Assembly (NCBI GenBank): GCA_033782935.1
Contig: JAWQEG010000293.1
Location: forward strand, 12,501 to 76,500
Source: Petrolisthes cinctipes
Taxonomy: Eukaryota > Arthropoda > Malacostraca > Decapoda > Porcellanidae
DNA: 64,000 nt
Reading direction: 5' to 3'
Part shown: positions 22,849 through 35,674 of the stretch, piece by piece
How positions within the stretch are numbered: the first letter of the stretch is position 1
Layout: each line of letters starts with the position of its first letter
Notes under the pieces: model-generated
Database searches by the model: none
What the model saw: the letters and a program-made list of their open reading frames with translations, nothing else
What the model was told of the DNA's origin: nothing
Made by a program: the position numbers and the translations under genes

Positions 22849-25136
22849 ATGAAGATCGTGAGTACAGTACCATAGTATAGCCTACTGCTATTCCTGTCGC
22901 TCATTTCAGTTAACCAAAATATATCCTTAGCTTCACATACTTAATCCTCTAGCTTCACATATATCCCTAGCTTCACACAATTAATCCTCTAGCTTCACAT
23001 AATTAATCCTCTAGCTTCACATATATCCCTAGCTTCACATAATTAATCCTCTGTTCTTCATTTCAATCCTCCTCGACCTTCACCTCAGCCTGCACCTCTG
23101 TCCCTCACCTCAACCTTTACCTCTGTATCTTCATTACAACCTCCTCTTCTAACCTCAGCCTCTATAGCCTAACTGTCCTTCAAGGCCTCTACTCATCTTC
23201 CTTTTCTTCTTCTTCTTCCGCCTCTCCCCACGTTCTTCTTACTGTCTCCACTTGCCCTTCATCAAACCACTGCCTTTCCACCTGCTCTTGTACATCCGTC
23301 TAGGTAAATTCTTCACTCACTTGCCTCCTTATAAGCTTCTAATTTTCTCTCCATCTGAGTAGTTGTGTTGCAAAGTTAAGGAAAATCTGCAGTATTTAAT
23401 TAGTTGACAGTAACGTATACCGCTCGGGTCACATATCTAACTAAAGAACTATACCATATTAATCGCGTAAATCATTAACAAATTTGTCATCTGCATAACC
23501 ATTATGGAATGTCTAGTTCTGGCGAGATTACCTATCATCTACAATTTCTAGATAATGGTACTTTTTGCTTATCCAAAAAAATGCCCCTTAAAGTTTCAGA
23601 ATATCACGCCTGATCCAATTACTTCGACGGTGTATTTATTAAACATACACGGAGAGCTCTGAGACGCTCGTTTGTGCGAATTTTCAAGGGTAACTAACCT
23701 TCACATACCGTACCCACGTATATCTCTGAAATACTGGTGCGTGTTCTTTTCCAAAATGATTATCACGTATACTGTAGGTAAGTATGAAGCGTTCGTAATG
23801 TGTTGTGATGGTACAGGAACATCTGTAGACTATCCATCTATACAGTAAGTCTACCCGTTCGGTAAAGCAGAATAAGTTGTCTTGTGTGGATTATCAATTA
23901 GCCTACACTGGTTTACTATACTCAACATTGATATCGTGTAGTCTATTGCCTCCTGATAATCCTAGACAATCTACAAAGATGAGTACTATACTAGCTGTTA
24001 GCTAACATTTATGTCAACTTGTTTATTCTCCATTGTCTGGAGCAAGTAGGGAATTGAATGACACTGTTGTAGGGTAACGGAAATATCTGTCGAACCCGTA
24101 CCTTCCTTGCAATGGTTAGTTGTGTTTATTCTGTGCTTCTCTGTTTATAAATACAAATTACTACAGAAGATATAGCAGCAGGAAGAGAGGTAGTGAACAG
24201 GAGTGACTTGCAGGGCCTCAAGCTCAGCATATCTAACCTAACCAAAATGTTTCCCGTCAGGTTGTGCTCCTGTGCCTGGTCGCCGTGGCCGCTGCCGCCC
24301 CTCAGTTTATCTCAGCCCCCATCGTGAATATCCTGCGTGATGATCGTCAGGACAACGGCGACGGTAATTTCCAGTATGCCTTCGAGGCTGACAACGGCAT
24401 CGCTGTAGAGTCTTCCGGCACCCCAGGGTTCCAGGGTCAGGCCAACATGCAGGGTTCATACAGGTACAGAGGAGGATACGTACAGTTTATGTTGTATTTT
24501 ATCGAGAACGCAATACTGTATTCTCTACACCCAATAATGCAACTTTTATATAATCCAAAATAATGGCTAAACTGACTGACATCGAACAGGTTACAAGGGT
24601 TTAACTGAACAGCTTGTACCCAAACGATGTATACATCACACAAAGATTACAACCTTCAGTTTATATATGATTTAGGAGCAAAAGATTAATTCATCTTAAG
24701 AATGCATGGTAATTGTTCAGTTTTACACATCACATTGTTTGTGTTTATCTTAACTCATAACTTCACTGAGGCTAAAAGGGCAGAAATTGTGTTTTAACCG
24801 AGCATTGATATGGCTCTCTGGCCACTCATCTTCTTAGGAACAGTGGTGATCACAAATGTAGGCTACCGTATATGAAGTTATCGAGAAAGAGTGATACAAA
24901 ATAAAATTCACTTAGGTGGTTTTTACGTCACTCCATTCTAATATCTGTAATGATCTGTGTTGTTCAGGTACACTTTGGACGACGGTCGTGTGGTGGAGGT
25001 TCGCTACATCGCTGACGAGAACGGCTTCCAGCCCCAGTCTGACTGGCTGCCCACCGCCCACCCCCTCCCCCTACACGCACAGGAGCAGATCAGGTTCGCC
25101 GAGGAGCAACGCGCCCTGGGAATCACCTTCGAATAA
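22849..25136 (+). CDS. RR-1 cuticle protein, gene 3 (unit A copy)
   Basis: Predicted secreted chitin-binding protein of 126 residues. Coding exons are 22849-22857, 24261-24463 and 24968-25136. Signal peptide is about residues 1-16 (MKIVVLLCLVAVAAAA). The RR-1 domain spans about 38-103, with [19 protein letters not shown] and [17 protein letters not shown]. It differs from genes 4 and 5 by a single residue, LPTAHP instead of LPTPHP. The intron-2 donor is odd. Genes 4 and 5 read CAG|GTGAGG, but here a 23-bp deletion between two ATACAGGT repeats leaves CAG|GTACAG. The reading frame of the spliced product is unchanged if GTACAG is used; without splicing, translation would run on to a stop near 24561. 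AATAAA is at 25238. Confidence 0.9.
22929..23052 (+). repeat. Intron-1 AGCTTCACAT minisatellite, 6 units (unit A)
   Basis: Two interleaved unit types of 18 and 22 bp (AGCTTCACATATATCCCT and AGCTTCACATAATTAATCCT plus CT). There are six AGCTTCACA starts here against 15 in unit B and 11 in unit C. Confidence 0.9.
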
Positions 25137-25237
25137 ACTGACGACCACTGAATGAAATAATTTTTGATATCAAAGCAGTATTAACGAAAATATGTATGTA
25201 TGTGTATGTGTGTGTGTGTGTGTCGTGAGATATTTTT

Positions 25238-25243
25238 AATAAA
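25238..25243 (+). other. Poly(A) signal of gene 3
   Basis: AATAAA lies about 100 bp after the stop, just past a (TG)n run. It is conserved in genes 4 and 5. Confidence 0.75.
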
Positions 25244-28200
25244 CATGTTTGAAATAATCCTGTATTACTTGCTCATATTCAATTGTTAGCATAAAATCGT
25301 AAAACAGCACTTAAGTTGACGTGCATATAAAATGCTATCGATATGAATTCAATCTACCGGTAGTACGATATACCCGATAGAGGTCCGTTATACATTTCTT
25401 ATCATGCATGGTTCAAGTAAAGCTTATAGTACATTTTTGTAATTTTCAGTCAAAGATAATGACGACCGGTTCCCATGACTTAGAAAAAATAAAAAGAATT
25501 TGGGGAAGCATGATTTAACGGCTAATATTATACCGTAATACAGTAGGTAGTGTGTGTGTGTGAGTACAGGGATCATTGAAGGACAGACGTCTGGAGAATA
25601 CACAAATCTTTAATTTTAAAGCAATCGGAGACCTACAGTACTGTACATGCGAAACTTAGTCTGACAGTGAAAATTCCCATATAAGAAACAACTAGTGGCA
25701 TAAACTTTACACAGTTGGGTTAACCCTTTGAGTATGATAGCTTTCCTTGAGGAGAGGAAAATCATCTTACTTAACCAAAATATAAAATATAACACCAAAT
25801 GACAGTCATCATTGGAGGTGTAAATCATTTCAACAAGGTTTTAGCAAGCTTATGTGTAATTATTGGAAAACACTAGATGAAACTTCTGTGCTGTATCTTA
25901 GATAGTATTTACCATATCAGCTTTATGTGATATGTTTAGTGGAGTAACTAAAGGACCCAGTGAATTAAAGCGAAATTATTGAAGAGAAGACCGCTCGTTT
26001 ATATCACACACAAACGTACTGAACTACGAAATATTCTTTTTTTAAATTATGCAGAACCAACCTGACCAAACCTACCCTACTGGGAATTCATGTCTCTCAC
26101 ATGAAGTGGCATTAAAAATAAATTGTGTGCGTTGTGTGGACGGTACTGGTAGGTGTTATTGTCACTAACATCCATTTGAAACAATAGGTCGTGGTGGAGT
26201 CACCTTCTGTACTGAAGCTGAATGTTAGTTAATGCTAAAGAAAAAAATAAGTGTACAGTATTACAAATTTGAGGAGAAATTATTAACTCTTCTTCGTCTT
26301 CAAAATAAGGTTGGAAAATACAACAATAAGAATAGACTCTTTTTTTGTTTCAAAACTTGCCAAGATACAGTATGGTATCCGGTGTTGCCCGGGGAGAAAA
26401 CATTTGAATAAACCAAATATGTTTATCGTACCAGCTAAATTATCAATGTTATAATTATACCGCAGCAATGATCTACATCATTATTCATTTTGGAGCACCT
26501 CGTGGCAAACCACCCTCGCCGTCGTTTATAAAATAGATTATACCACAAAGCCACGGATTTTCGGTTACTATTTGGAGAGAGCAGTTATAAAGCCATGCAC
26601 AGCCTCATCGAATAAGGTCAAGCATATCCTGAGCTCAGAGTGTTTTTTCTTGGAGTAACTGTGTAGCTTGAATAGCCTACTTGGAAGAATAGCAAAAACG
26701 ATCATATCACCAAAACAAAATTCAAAAAGACGTATTGCAAGGATTCATTCCGCAGTGCATCGCGCTATCCACTCTGATGCTGCAAAAGTTTCGAGTCAGA
26801 ACCACACATATTTCACCCGCATCACAATATACAATGAAAGATCAAGCAAATGTCATAAGTCTGTTAGATTGAGCATAAGGCACCCAGAGCTGATATTATC
26901 GCCTGTTGAATATTAAAGGAAGATTTAGGTTGTGTACGTACATCTTCCATCGAAAAAGTAACAGTCAAATCTTATGGTAATAGTTAAGTTGGGCCACAGT
27001 TCGGAAAACACAATATTTCCCCAACATTTTTTGTATAATCCATTAATCCCGGTATAAATCTGTTGAAATAAAAGGGTTACCGTGTATTCTGACCATGTGT
27101 GACCACACCCAAAAAATTTGCCCATGTTTGGTCCCGGTTGTCTGCCCGCTTCAGAATGTTAGGTTAGGTCAGAGCAAGTCAGGCTAATTCTAGAACATAT
27201 AGATAATAACTATTTAATGCGTTATTTGCTTCTGGATGGTTCAAACATGGTCAAAATGCACTGTCGCTCATTTATTTAAACAAACAAATAAAGGGAATAA
27301 TGGATTATCCAAAAAACGGGTGGGAAATAATATTAATTATTGTTTTCCATTTCTGTGGCTCAACTTAAACTTTACCAATAATACTGATAACATTAATATA
27401 CTCACCGTGTGTTCAGGATCAGTAGAATGGACAACCTGAGTCTTCGCAGGCGAGTATATAATGTAAATATGTGAGACACGCACTACCAAGCTTACAATAC
27501 TACTGTAAATACTAAGGCAGTGAAGGCAGCCGCGAGTCGCTACACTGTTGTAATGTTGTTATACTCTGTGGACTGTCATTGTGATAGTCCTTGTAAAAGC
27601 TTGACAACTTTCCAACGGGTATCTAAAACAGTTTCAGATAGGATGTAGCTTACTTAATGTATATCATTCAACGTATCTATGGTAATTCTTATTATTATAC
27701 AGTATACTATCCTATAAGGATTATATTTAGAGTATATTGACATTTTCTTTCTTATATCTATCGTTACCAAATCCAATGTAACCAAAGTGTTTCTACATAT
27801 CACTTCGACAGTGCCTGAGAAATTGGTTATTCCATTTATACTTTAACTGTATTGAGTAAACTTTTATCAAATACAACGTGTTTGCCACAAATATTGAAAG
27901 GGAAATTACATGAACTGCTATTTACGGTATTAGGCTACCGTATTACTGTATAAGAAAATTCGGCAAAGGCAAGAATGGCATATTGTTTAAATGAAACAAT
28001 CAGATTCCATCATAAATGTAATCTGACTGTTTCAAGGACACTCGGTAAAACATGAGTATAAGTATCCAGCCTGTCATTAAAGGGAAAAACAAGACAGCGA
28101 CCTTTGGCAACTATAATCTAGGAGGGGAAGAAAATTTACAAAGGCCTCCATTACCATATTTCCTTCTACATACTACGAGATGAATGTTTATATACTTTGC

Positions 28201-28584
28201 ACAGTAATCCTTGTGGCTTCTTTTCTTCCTATCTGTAATGCTACATAGGCTAATAGTGCTTATCATTTGAACATGACTCTCCCAGTAAGTTGGCAGAAAT
28301 ATATTATTTATACATATGTGCTACAGCTACACGTTGCTCTGTTGGTTAGTAACGATAACTATAAAGGGGATAACAAGCTTTGGGGCATAAGTGGATTATC
28401 TCTTGTCAGCACATCGGAGGGCTATACTACAAAACAGATCCATCTCGTACTCGTATGTGAGGTACAGACAGTCACGAGTCATAATAGGTATCTGGGTCTG
28501 CTTTGAATAGCCTAATGGAGTAATATACGAGCTCCAGCATGTACGAGACATGATAAACGATGTAATTGGTTCACTGGTGTGTCA
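25244..28584. other. Downstream spacer of unit A, no gene seen
   Basis: AT-rich DNA conserved with units B and C. It contains a degraded long inverted repeat (26955-27395) and the empty TA sites at 25644-25645 and 28463-28464. Small ORFs shared with unit B (for example 26668-26916) start at non-ATG codons or are broken in unit C, so they are not called. Confidence 0.65.
26955..27395. repeat. Long imperfect inverted repeat (unit A)
   Basis: The reverse complement of about 26960-27110 aligns with 27245-27395. Shared stretches include TAATGGATTAT, a TTTTCC..CTGTGGC block and a CAACTTAA block. It looks like a decayed foldback element. Copies lie at about 34200-34640 and 41527-41960. It explains the paired short ORFs of similar translation on opposite strands. 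Confidence 0.6.
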
Positions 28585-29763
28585 GAGGGAATATTTTTTA
28601 TTTTTTTAAATGAATATACAAATATGAATATATATAAATAAATAAATAAATATATAAATGAATAGGCTCTTTATATGGATTAATTAATGAAATAAAGAAG
28701 CATGTGATTGGTGCTCATGGACCGGAGGAAAACTGGATGTAAATAAATGATGAATGGAGGAAAGAAGATGAAAGAAGGAAGATGGGAAAGGAAGGAAAAT
28801 GAAAATGAAAGGAAGATGAAAAGGGAAGGAAGATAGGAAAAGAAGGAAGATGGGAAAGGAAGGAAGATTGGAAAGGAAGGAAGATGGGAAGGGAAGGGAG
28901 ATGGGAAGGGAAGGAGGATAGGTTGGGGAGGAAGATGAGAAGGGGAGGAAGATGAGAAGAGAAGGAAGATGGGAAGGGAAGGAAGGCTTTCTTGTCTCAG
29001 CTCCTTCACTCCTTCCATCTCTAGGCTATACTCTTCCTTCCCCCTTCTCCCTCCCACACTCGCTCCATCCATCCATCCATCCATCCATTCATTCATTCAC
29101 CCATCCATTCCTAATTCCCTCTGCTCTAACCAAATTATTATCCTGTACAGTCTGTCTCACCCTTCCTTTCCTCCATCTTTCCATCCATCCATCCATCCCT
29201 TATATCCCTTCCATTTACATAACATCCTAGCCTATACGTGGCCTTACCTTTCCACCCCTTCTACGACCCTCTTACGCCTCTTTTTTTACCCATCCATCCT
29301 TTCTAATGACCTCCCTACCCTTACCTTCATCCATCAACAACTTCTCTACACTTTTTCCTCACTATAATATGGCTTCCCTCCCTTCTCCTTTAAGGTATAC
29401 GGTATATATCTATATTTTCAGATCACACTCTCTAAAGCTTCGGATCATCATCTTACTCCTCTTCCTGTTTCTTCTTTCTCTTCTCTTTTGATACCCAACC
29501 CCATCACCTCCTCATAATTACTCATATCAATATTTGTTTCTTCTCTCAAGGCCCCTACCTACCTACCTACCCCTTACATAAACATCCCATCAAGTGCCTC
29601 CTTCTCCTTGTCCTCTCCTTATCCTTTCTCCCAGTCAGCCCTGCAGCCTTCTAATTCCATCTCCCGCCTTGCAGTTCCTTCTTGTCCCGTCGTCCTTCCT
29701 TCCTTACCCATCACCCCCATCCCCATGCAGTAGTACCGTACCCCTAGGGCTGGGTGAGACGGG

Positions 29764-29771
29764 TATATATA
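29764..29771 (+). promoter_or_regulatory. TATA box of cuticle gene 4
   Basis: TATATATA begins 63 bp before the ATG at 29827, in sequence identical to genes 3 and 5. Confidence 0.8.
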
Positions 29772-29826
29772 CAGGGGTGTTGGGTTGGGAGTCACACATT
29801 ACCCTCCGACTCTCCTCTCCACCAAC

Positions 29827-32265
29827 ATGAAGATCGTGAGTACAGTAGGATAGTATAGCCTACCACTATTCCTGTCGCTCATTTCAGTTAACCAAAATAT
29901 ATCCCTAGCTTCACATAATTAATCCTCTAGCTTCACATATATCCCTAGCTTCACATATATCCCTAGCTTCACATAATTAATCCTCTAGCTTCACATATAT
30001 CCCTAGCTTCACATAATTAATCCTCTAGCTTCACACAATTAATCCTCTAGCTTCACATATATCCCTAGCTTCACACAATTAATCCTCTAGCTTCACATAT
30101 ATCCCTAGCTTCACATATATCCTTAGCTTCACATAATTAATCCTCTAGCTTCACATATATCCCTAGCTTCACATATATCCTTAGCTTCACATAATTAATC
30201 CTCTGTTCTTCACTTTAATCCTCCTCTACCTTCACTTCAGCCTGCACCTCTGTCCCTCACCTCAACCTTTACCTCTGTATCTTCATTACAACCTCCTCAT
30301 CTAACCTCAGCCTCTATAGCCTAACTGTCCTTCAAGGCCTCTACTCATCTTCCTTTTCTTCTTCTTCTTCCGCCTCTCCCCACGTTCTTCTTACTGTCTC
30401 CACTTGCCCTCCATCAAACCACTGCCTTTCCACCTGCTCTTGTACATCCGTCTACGGTAAATTCTTCACTCACTTGCCTCCTAAGCTTCTAATTTTCTCT
30501 CCATCTGAGAAGTTGTGTGTCAAAGTTAACAGTAACCTGTTGACAGTAACCTACGGCTCGGGTCACATTTCTAACTAAAGAACTATTACACCATTTTAAT
30601 CGCGTAAATCATTAACAAATTTGTCATCTGTACAACCATTATGGAATGTCTAGTTCTGGCGAGATTACCTTTCATCTAGATAATGGTACTCTTTGCTCTA
30701 TCCAAAAAAAAAGCCCGGCCTTAATGTTTCAGAATATCACGCCTGATCCAATTACTTCGACGGTGTATTTATTAAACATACACGGAGAGCTCTGAGACGC
30801 TCATTTGTGCGAATTTTCAAGGGTAACTAACCTTCACATACCCACGTAAATCTCTGAAATACTGGTGCGTCTTCTTTTCCAAATGATAATCACGTATACT
30901 GTAGGCAGGTATGAAGCGTTCGTAATGTGTTGTGACGGTATAGGAGCATCTGTAGTCTATCCATTTATACAGTAGGTCTACCCATTCGGTGCAGCATATT
31001 AAGTTGTCTAATGTGGATTATATCAATTAGCCTACACTGGTTTACTATACTCAACGTTAATATCGTGTAGCCTACTGCCTCCTGATAATCCTAGACAATC
31101 TAGTTGTTAGCTAACATTTATGTCAACTTGTTTATTCTCCATTGTCTGGAGCAAGTAGGGAATTGAATGACACTGTTGTAGGGTAACGGAAATATCTGTC
31201 TAACCGGTACCTTCCTTGCAATGGTTAGTTGTGTTTATTCTGTGCTTCTCTGTTTATAAATACAAATTACTACAGAAGATATAGCAGCATGAAGAGAGGT
31301 AGTGAACAGGAGTGACTTGCAGGGCCTCAAGCTCAGCATATCTAACCTAACCAAAATGTTTCCCGTCAGGTTGTGCTCCTCTGCCTGGTCGCCGTGGCCG
31401 CTGCCGCCCCTCAGTTTATCTCAGCACCCATCGTGAATATCCTGCGTGATGATCGTCAGGACAACGGCGACGGTAATTTCCAGTATGCCTTCGAGGCTGA
31501 CAACGGCATCGCTGTAGAGTCTTCCGGCACCCCAGGGTTCCAGGGTCAGGCCAACATGCAGGGTTCATACAGGTGAGGTCCTAAGGTCAATACAGGTACA
31601 GAGGAGGATACGTACAGTTTATGTTGTATTTTATCGAGAACGCAATACTGTATTCTCTACACCCAATAATGCAACTTTTATATAATCCAAAATAATGGCT
31701 AAACTGACTGACATCGAACAGGTTACAAGGGTTTAACTGAACAGCTTGTACCCAAACGATGTATACATCACACAAAGATAACAAGCTTCAGTTTATATAT
31801 GATTTAGGAGCAAAAGATTAATTCATCTTAAGAATGCATGGTAATTGTTCAGTTTTACACATCACAGTGTTTGTGTTTATCTTAACTCATAACTTCATTG
31901 AGGCTAAAAGGGCAGAAATTGTGTTTTAACCGAGCATTGATATATCTCTCTGGCCACTCATCTTACGAACAGTGGTGATCACAAATGTAGGCTACCGTAT
32001 ATGAAGTTATTGAGAAAGAGTGGTACAAAATATAATTCACTTAGGTGGTTTATACGTCACTCCATTCTAATATCTGTTATGATCTGTGTTGTTCAGGTAC
32101 ACTTTGGACGACGGTCGTGTGGTGGAGGTTCGCTACATCGCTGACGAGAACGGTTTCCAGCCCCAGTCTGACTGGCTGCCCACCCCCCACCCCCTCCCCC
32201 TACACGCACAGGAGCAGATCAGGTTCGCCGAGGAGCAACGCGCCCTGGGAATCACCTTCGAATAA
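29827..32265 (+). CDS. RR-1 cuticle protein, gene 4 (unit B copy)
   Basis: Predicted secreted chitin-binding protein of 126 residues. Coding exons are 29827-29835, 31370-31572 and 32097-32265. The translated protein is identical to gene 5 and differs from gene 3 only at the Pro of LPTPHP. Differences from gene 3 in exon 2 are synonymous (for example CTC for CTG in the signal peptide). The signal peptide, GNFQYAFEADNG segment and YIADENGF core are as in gene 3. The intron-2 donor is the standard CAG|GTGAGG. Intron 1 contains the longest version (15 units) of the AGCTTCACAT minisatellite. Near-identity suggests recent duplication or continuing homogenisation, and higher dosage of one product. 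Confidence 0.92.
29907..30204 (+). repeat. Intron-1 AGCTTCACAT minisatellite, 15 units (unit B)
   Basis: Same two unit types as unit A, expanded to fifteen AGCTTCACA starts. Confidence 0.9.
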
Positions 32266-32362
32266 ACTGACGACCGCTGAATGAAATAATTTTTGATATC
32301 AAAGCAGTATTAACGAAAATATGTATGTATGTATGTGTGTGTGTGTGTCGTTAGATATTTTT

Positions 32363-32368
32363 AATAAA
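32363..32368 (+). other. Poly(A) signal of gene 4
   Basis: AATAAA lies about 98 bp after the stop, in sequence shared with genes 3 and 5. Confidence 0.75.
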
Positions 32369-32764
32369 CATGTTTGAAATAATCCTGTATTCCTTCCTCA
32401 TATTCAATTGTTAGCATAAAATCGTAAAACAGCACTTAAGTTGACGTGCATATAAAATGCTATCGATATGAATTCAATCTACCGGTAGTACGATATACCC
32501 GATAGAGGTCCGTTATACATTTCTTATCATGGTTCAAGTAAAGCTTATAGTACATTTTTCTAATTTTCAGTCAAAGATAATGACGACCGGTTCCCATGAC
32601 TTAGAAAAAATAAAAAGAATTTGGGGAAGCATGATTTAACGGCTAATATTATACCGTAATACAGTAGGTAGTGTGTGAGTGAGTACAGGGATCATTGAAG
32701 GACAGACGTCTGGAGAATACACAAATCTTTAATTTTAAAGCAATCGGAGACCTACAGTACTGTA

Positions 32765-32926
32765 CACCCACCTACAAAAGCACTGTTGCCTCACCAAACG
32801 GTGTTTGAAGTTTGGGGTTTAATGACACGTGAATCGAAACACTATACACAACAACATATTCCAATTGTGAAGCTTGTGGGGTTCATGACTCTGTAGATGA
32901 GGCGACAGCGCTTTTGTAGGTGGGTG
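32765..32926. mobile_element. TA-flanked miniature inverted-repeat element unique to unit B
   Basis: A 162-bp insertion with ends CACCCACCTACAAAAGC and GCTTTTGTAGGTGGGTG, flanked by TA (32763-32764 and 32927-32928). Units A (25644) and C (40197) have CTGTACATGC uninterrupted, so the site with one TA is preserved empty twice. TA duplication is typical of Tc1/mariner elements. Confidence 0.92.
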
Positions 32927-34199
32927 TACATGCGAAACTTAGTCTGACAGTGAAAATTCCCATATAAGAAACAACTAGTGGCATAAACTTTACACAGTTG
33001 GGTTAACCCTTTGAGTATGATACCTTTCCTTGAGGAGAGGAAAATCATCTTACTTAACCAAAATATAAAATATGAGGAGTAAATCATTTCAACAAGGTTT
33101 TAGCAAGCTTATGTGTAACTATTGGAAAACACTAGATGAAACTTCTGTACTGTATCTTAGATAGTATTTACCATATCAGCTTTATGTGATACGTTTAGTG
33201 AAGTAACTAACGGACCCAGTGAATTAAAGGGAAATTATTGAAGACAAAACCGCTCGTTTATACCACACACAAACGTACTGAACTACGAAATATTCTGTTT
33301 TAAAATTATGCAGAACCAACCTAACCTCACATGAAGTGGCATTAAAAATAAATTGTGTGCGTTGTGTGGACGGTACAGGTAGGTGTTATTGTCACTAACA
33401 TCCATTTGAAACAATAGGTCGTGGTGGAATCACCTTCTGTACTGAAGCTGAATGTTAGTTAATGCTAAAGAAAAAAATAAGTGTACAGTATTGCTAATTT
33501 GAGGAGTAATGATTAATTCTTCTTCGTCTTCAAAATAAGGTTGGAAAATACAACAATAAGAATAGACTCTTTTTTTGTTTCAAAACTTGCTGAAGTATGG
33601 TATCCGGTGTTGCCCGGGAAAAAAAATTGAAAAAACCAAAATCCACTTCATATAAATATATGTTTATCGTACCAGCTAAATTATCAATGTTATAATTTGA
33701 CCATAGCAATGATCTACATCATTATTCATTTTGGAGCACCTCGTGTTAAACCACGGTCGCCGTCGTTTATAAAATAGATTATACCACAAAGGCACGGATT
33801 TTCGGTTAGGCTACTATTTGGAGAGAGCAGTTATAAAGCCATGCATAGCCTCATCGAATAAGGTCAAGCTTATCCTGAGCTACGAGTGTTTTTTCTTTGA
33901 GTGACTATGTAGCTTGGATAGCCTACTTGAAAGAATAGCAAAAACGATCAGATCACCTAAACAAAATTCAAAAAGACATATTGCAAGGATTCATTCCGCA
34001 GTGCATCGCGCTATCCACTCTGATGCTGCAAAAGTTTCGAGTCAGAACCACACATATTTCACTCGCATCACAATATACAATGAAAGATCAAGCAAATGTC
34101 ATAAGTCTGTTAGATTGAGCATAAGGCACCCAGAGCTGATATTATCGCCTGTTGAATATTAAAGGAAGATTTAGGTTGTGTACGTACATCTTCCATCGA

Positions 34200-34640
34200 A
34201 AAAGTAACAGTCAAATCTTATGGTAATAGTTAAGTTGGGCCACAGTTCGGAAAACACAATATTTCCCCAACATTTTTTGTATAATCCATTAATCCCGGTA
34301 TAAATCTGTTGAAATAAAAGGGTTACCGTGCATTCTGACCATGTGTGACCACACCCAAAAAATTTGCCCATGTTTGGTCCCGGTTGTCTGCCCGCTTCAG
34401 AATGTTAGGTTAGGTCAGAGCAAGTCAGGCTAATTCTAGAACATATAGATAATAACTATTTAATGCGTTATTTGCTTCTGGATGGTTCAAACATGGTCAA
34501 AATGCACTGTCGCTCATTTATTTAAACAAACAATTAAAGGGAATAATGGATTATCCAAAAAACGGGTGGGAAATAATATTAATTATTGTTTTCCATTTCT
34601 GTGGCTCAACTTAAACTTTACCAATAATACTGATAACATT
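34200..34640. repeat. Long imperfect inverted repeat (unit B)
   Basis: Unit B copy of the foldback structure described at 26955-27395. Confidence 0.6.
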
Positions 34641-35674
34641 AATATACTCACCGTGTGTTCAGGATCAGTAGAATGGACAACCTGAGTCTTCGCAGGCGAG
34701 TATATAATGTAAATATGTGAGAAACGCACTACCAAGCTTACAATACTACTGTAAATACTAAGGCACTGAAGACAGCCGCGAGACTCAAGTCGCTACACTG
34801 TTGTTATACTCTGTGAGTCTGTGGACTGTGATTGTGATAGTCCTTGTAAAAGCTTGACAACTTTCCAACGGGTATCTAAAACAGTTTCAGATAGGATGTA
34901 GCTTACTTAATGTATATCATTCAACGTATCTATGGTAAAATTCTTATTATTATACAGTATACTATCCTATAAGGATTATATTTAGAGTATATTGCCATTT
35001 TCTTTCTTATATTTATCGTTACCAAATCCAATGTAACCAAAGTGTTTCTACATATCACTTCGACAGTGCCTGAGAAATTGGTTATTCCATTTATACTTTA
35101 ACTGCATTGAGTAAACTTTTATCAAATACAACGTGTTTGCCACAAATATTGAAAGGGAATTTACATGAACTGCTATTTACGGTATTAGGCTACTGTATTA
35201 CTGTATAAGAAAATTCGGCAAAGGCAAGAATGGCATATTGTTTAAATGAAACAATCAGATTCCATCATAAATGTAATCTGACTGTTTCAAGGACACTCGG
35301 TAAAACATGAGTATAAGTATCCAGCCTGTCAAAAATTTACAAAGGCCTCCATTACCATATTTCCTTCTACATACTACGAGATGAATGTTTATATACTTTG
35401 CACAGTAATCCTTGTGGCTTCTTTTCTTTCTATCTGTAATGCTACATAGGCTAATAGCGCTTATCATTTGAACATGACTCTCCCAGTAAGTTGGCAAGAT
35501 TATATTTATGATTATATATATACATATGTGCTACAGCTACACGTTGCTCTGTTGGTTAGTAACGATAACTACAAAGGGGATAACAAGCTTTGGAGGATAA
35601 GTGGATTATCTCTTGTCAGCTCATCGGAGGGCTATACTACAAAACAGATCCATCTCGTACTCGTATGTGAGGTA

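Larger units (their letters stand above)
21515..28584 (+). repeat. Tandem segmental duplication, unit A
   Basis: First of three head-to-tail copies of a 7.1-7.4 kb unit. The unit begins at GAGGGAATATTTTT and ends after TTGGTTCACTGGTGTGTCA-like sequence. It holds a purine minisatellite, a pyrimidine-rich promoter flank, one cuticle gene and about 3.4 kb of downstream non-coding DNA. Unit A lacks both TA-type element insertions found in B and/or C, so it keeps the empty sites. Confidence 0.93.

Noticed and set aside
26668..26916. Small ORF of 82 codons conserved in units A and B (26668 and 33914)
   Set aside because: It begins at TTG, and the copy in unit C has an in-frame TAA near 41402. Conservation reflects recent duplication.
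27120..27190. TTAGGTTAGG resembling the arthropod telomere repeat
   Set aside because: Only two units, at the centre of a decayed inverted repeat and repeated only because of the triplication.
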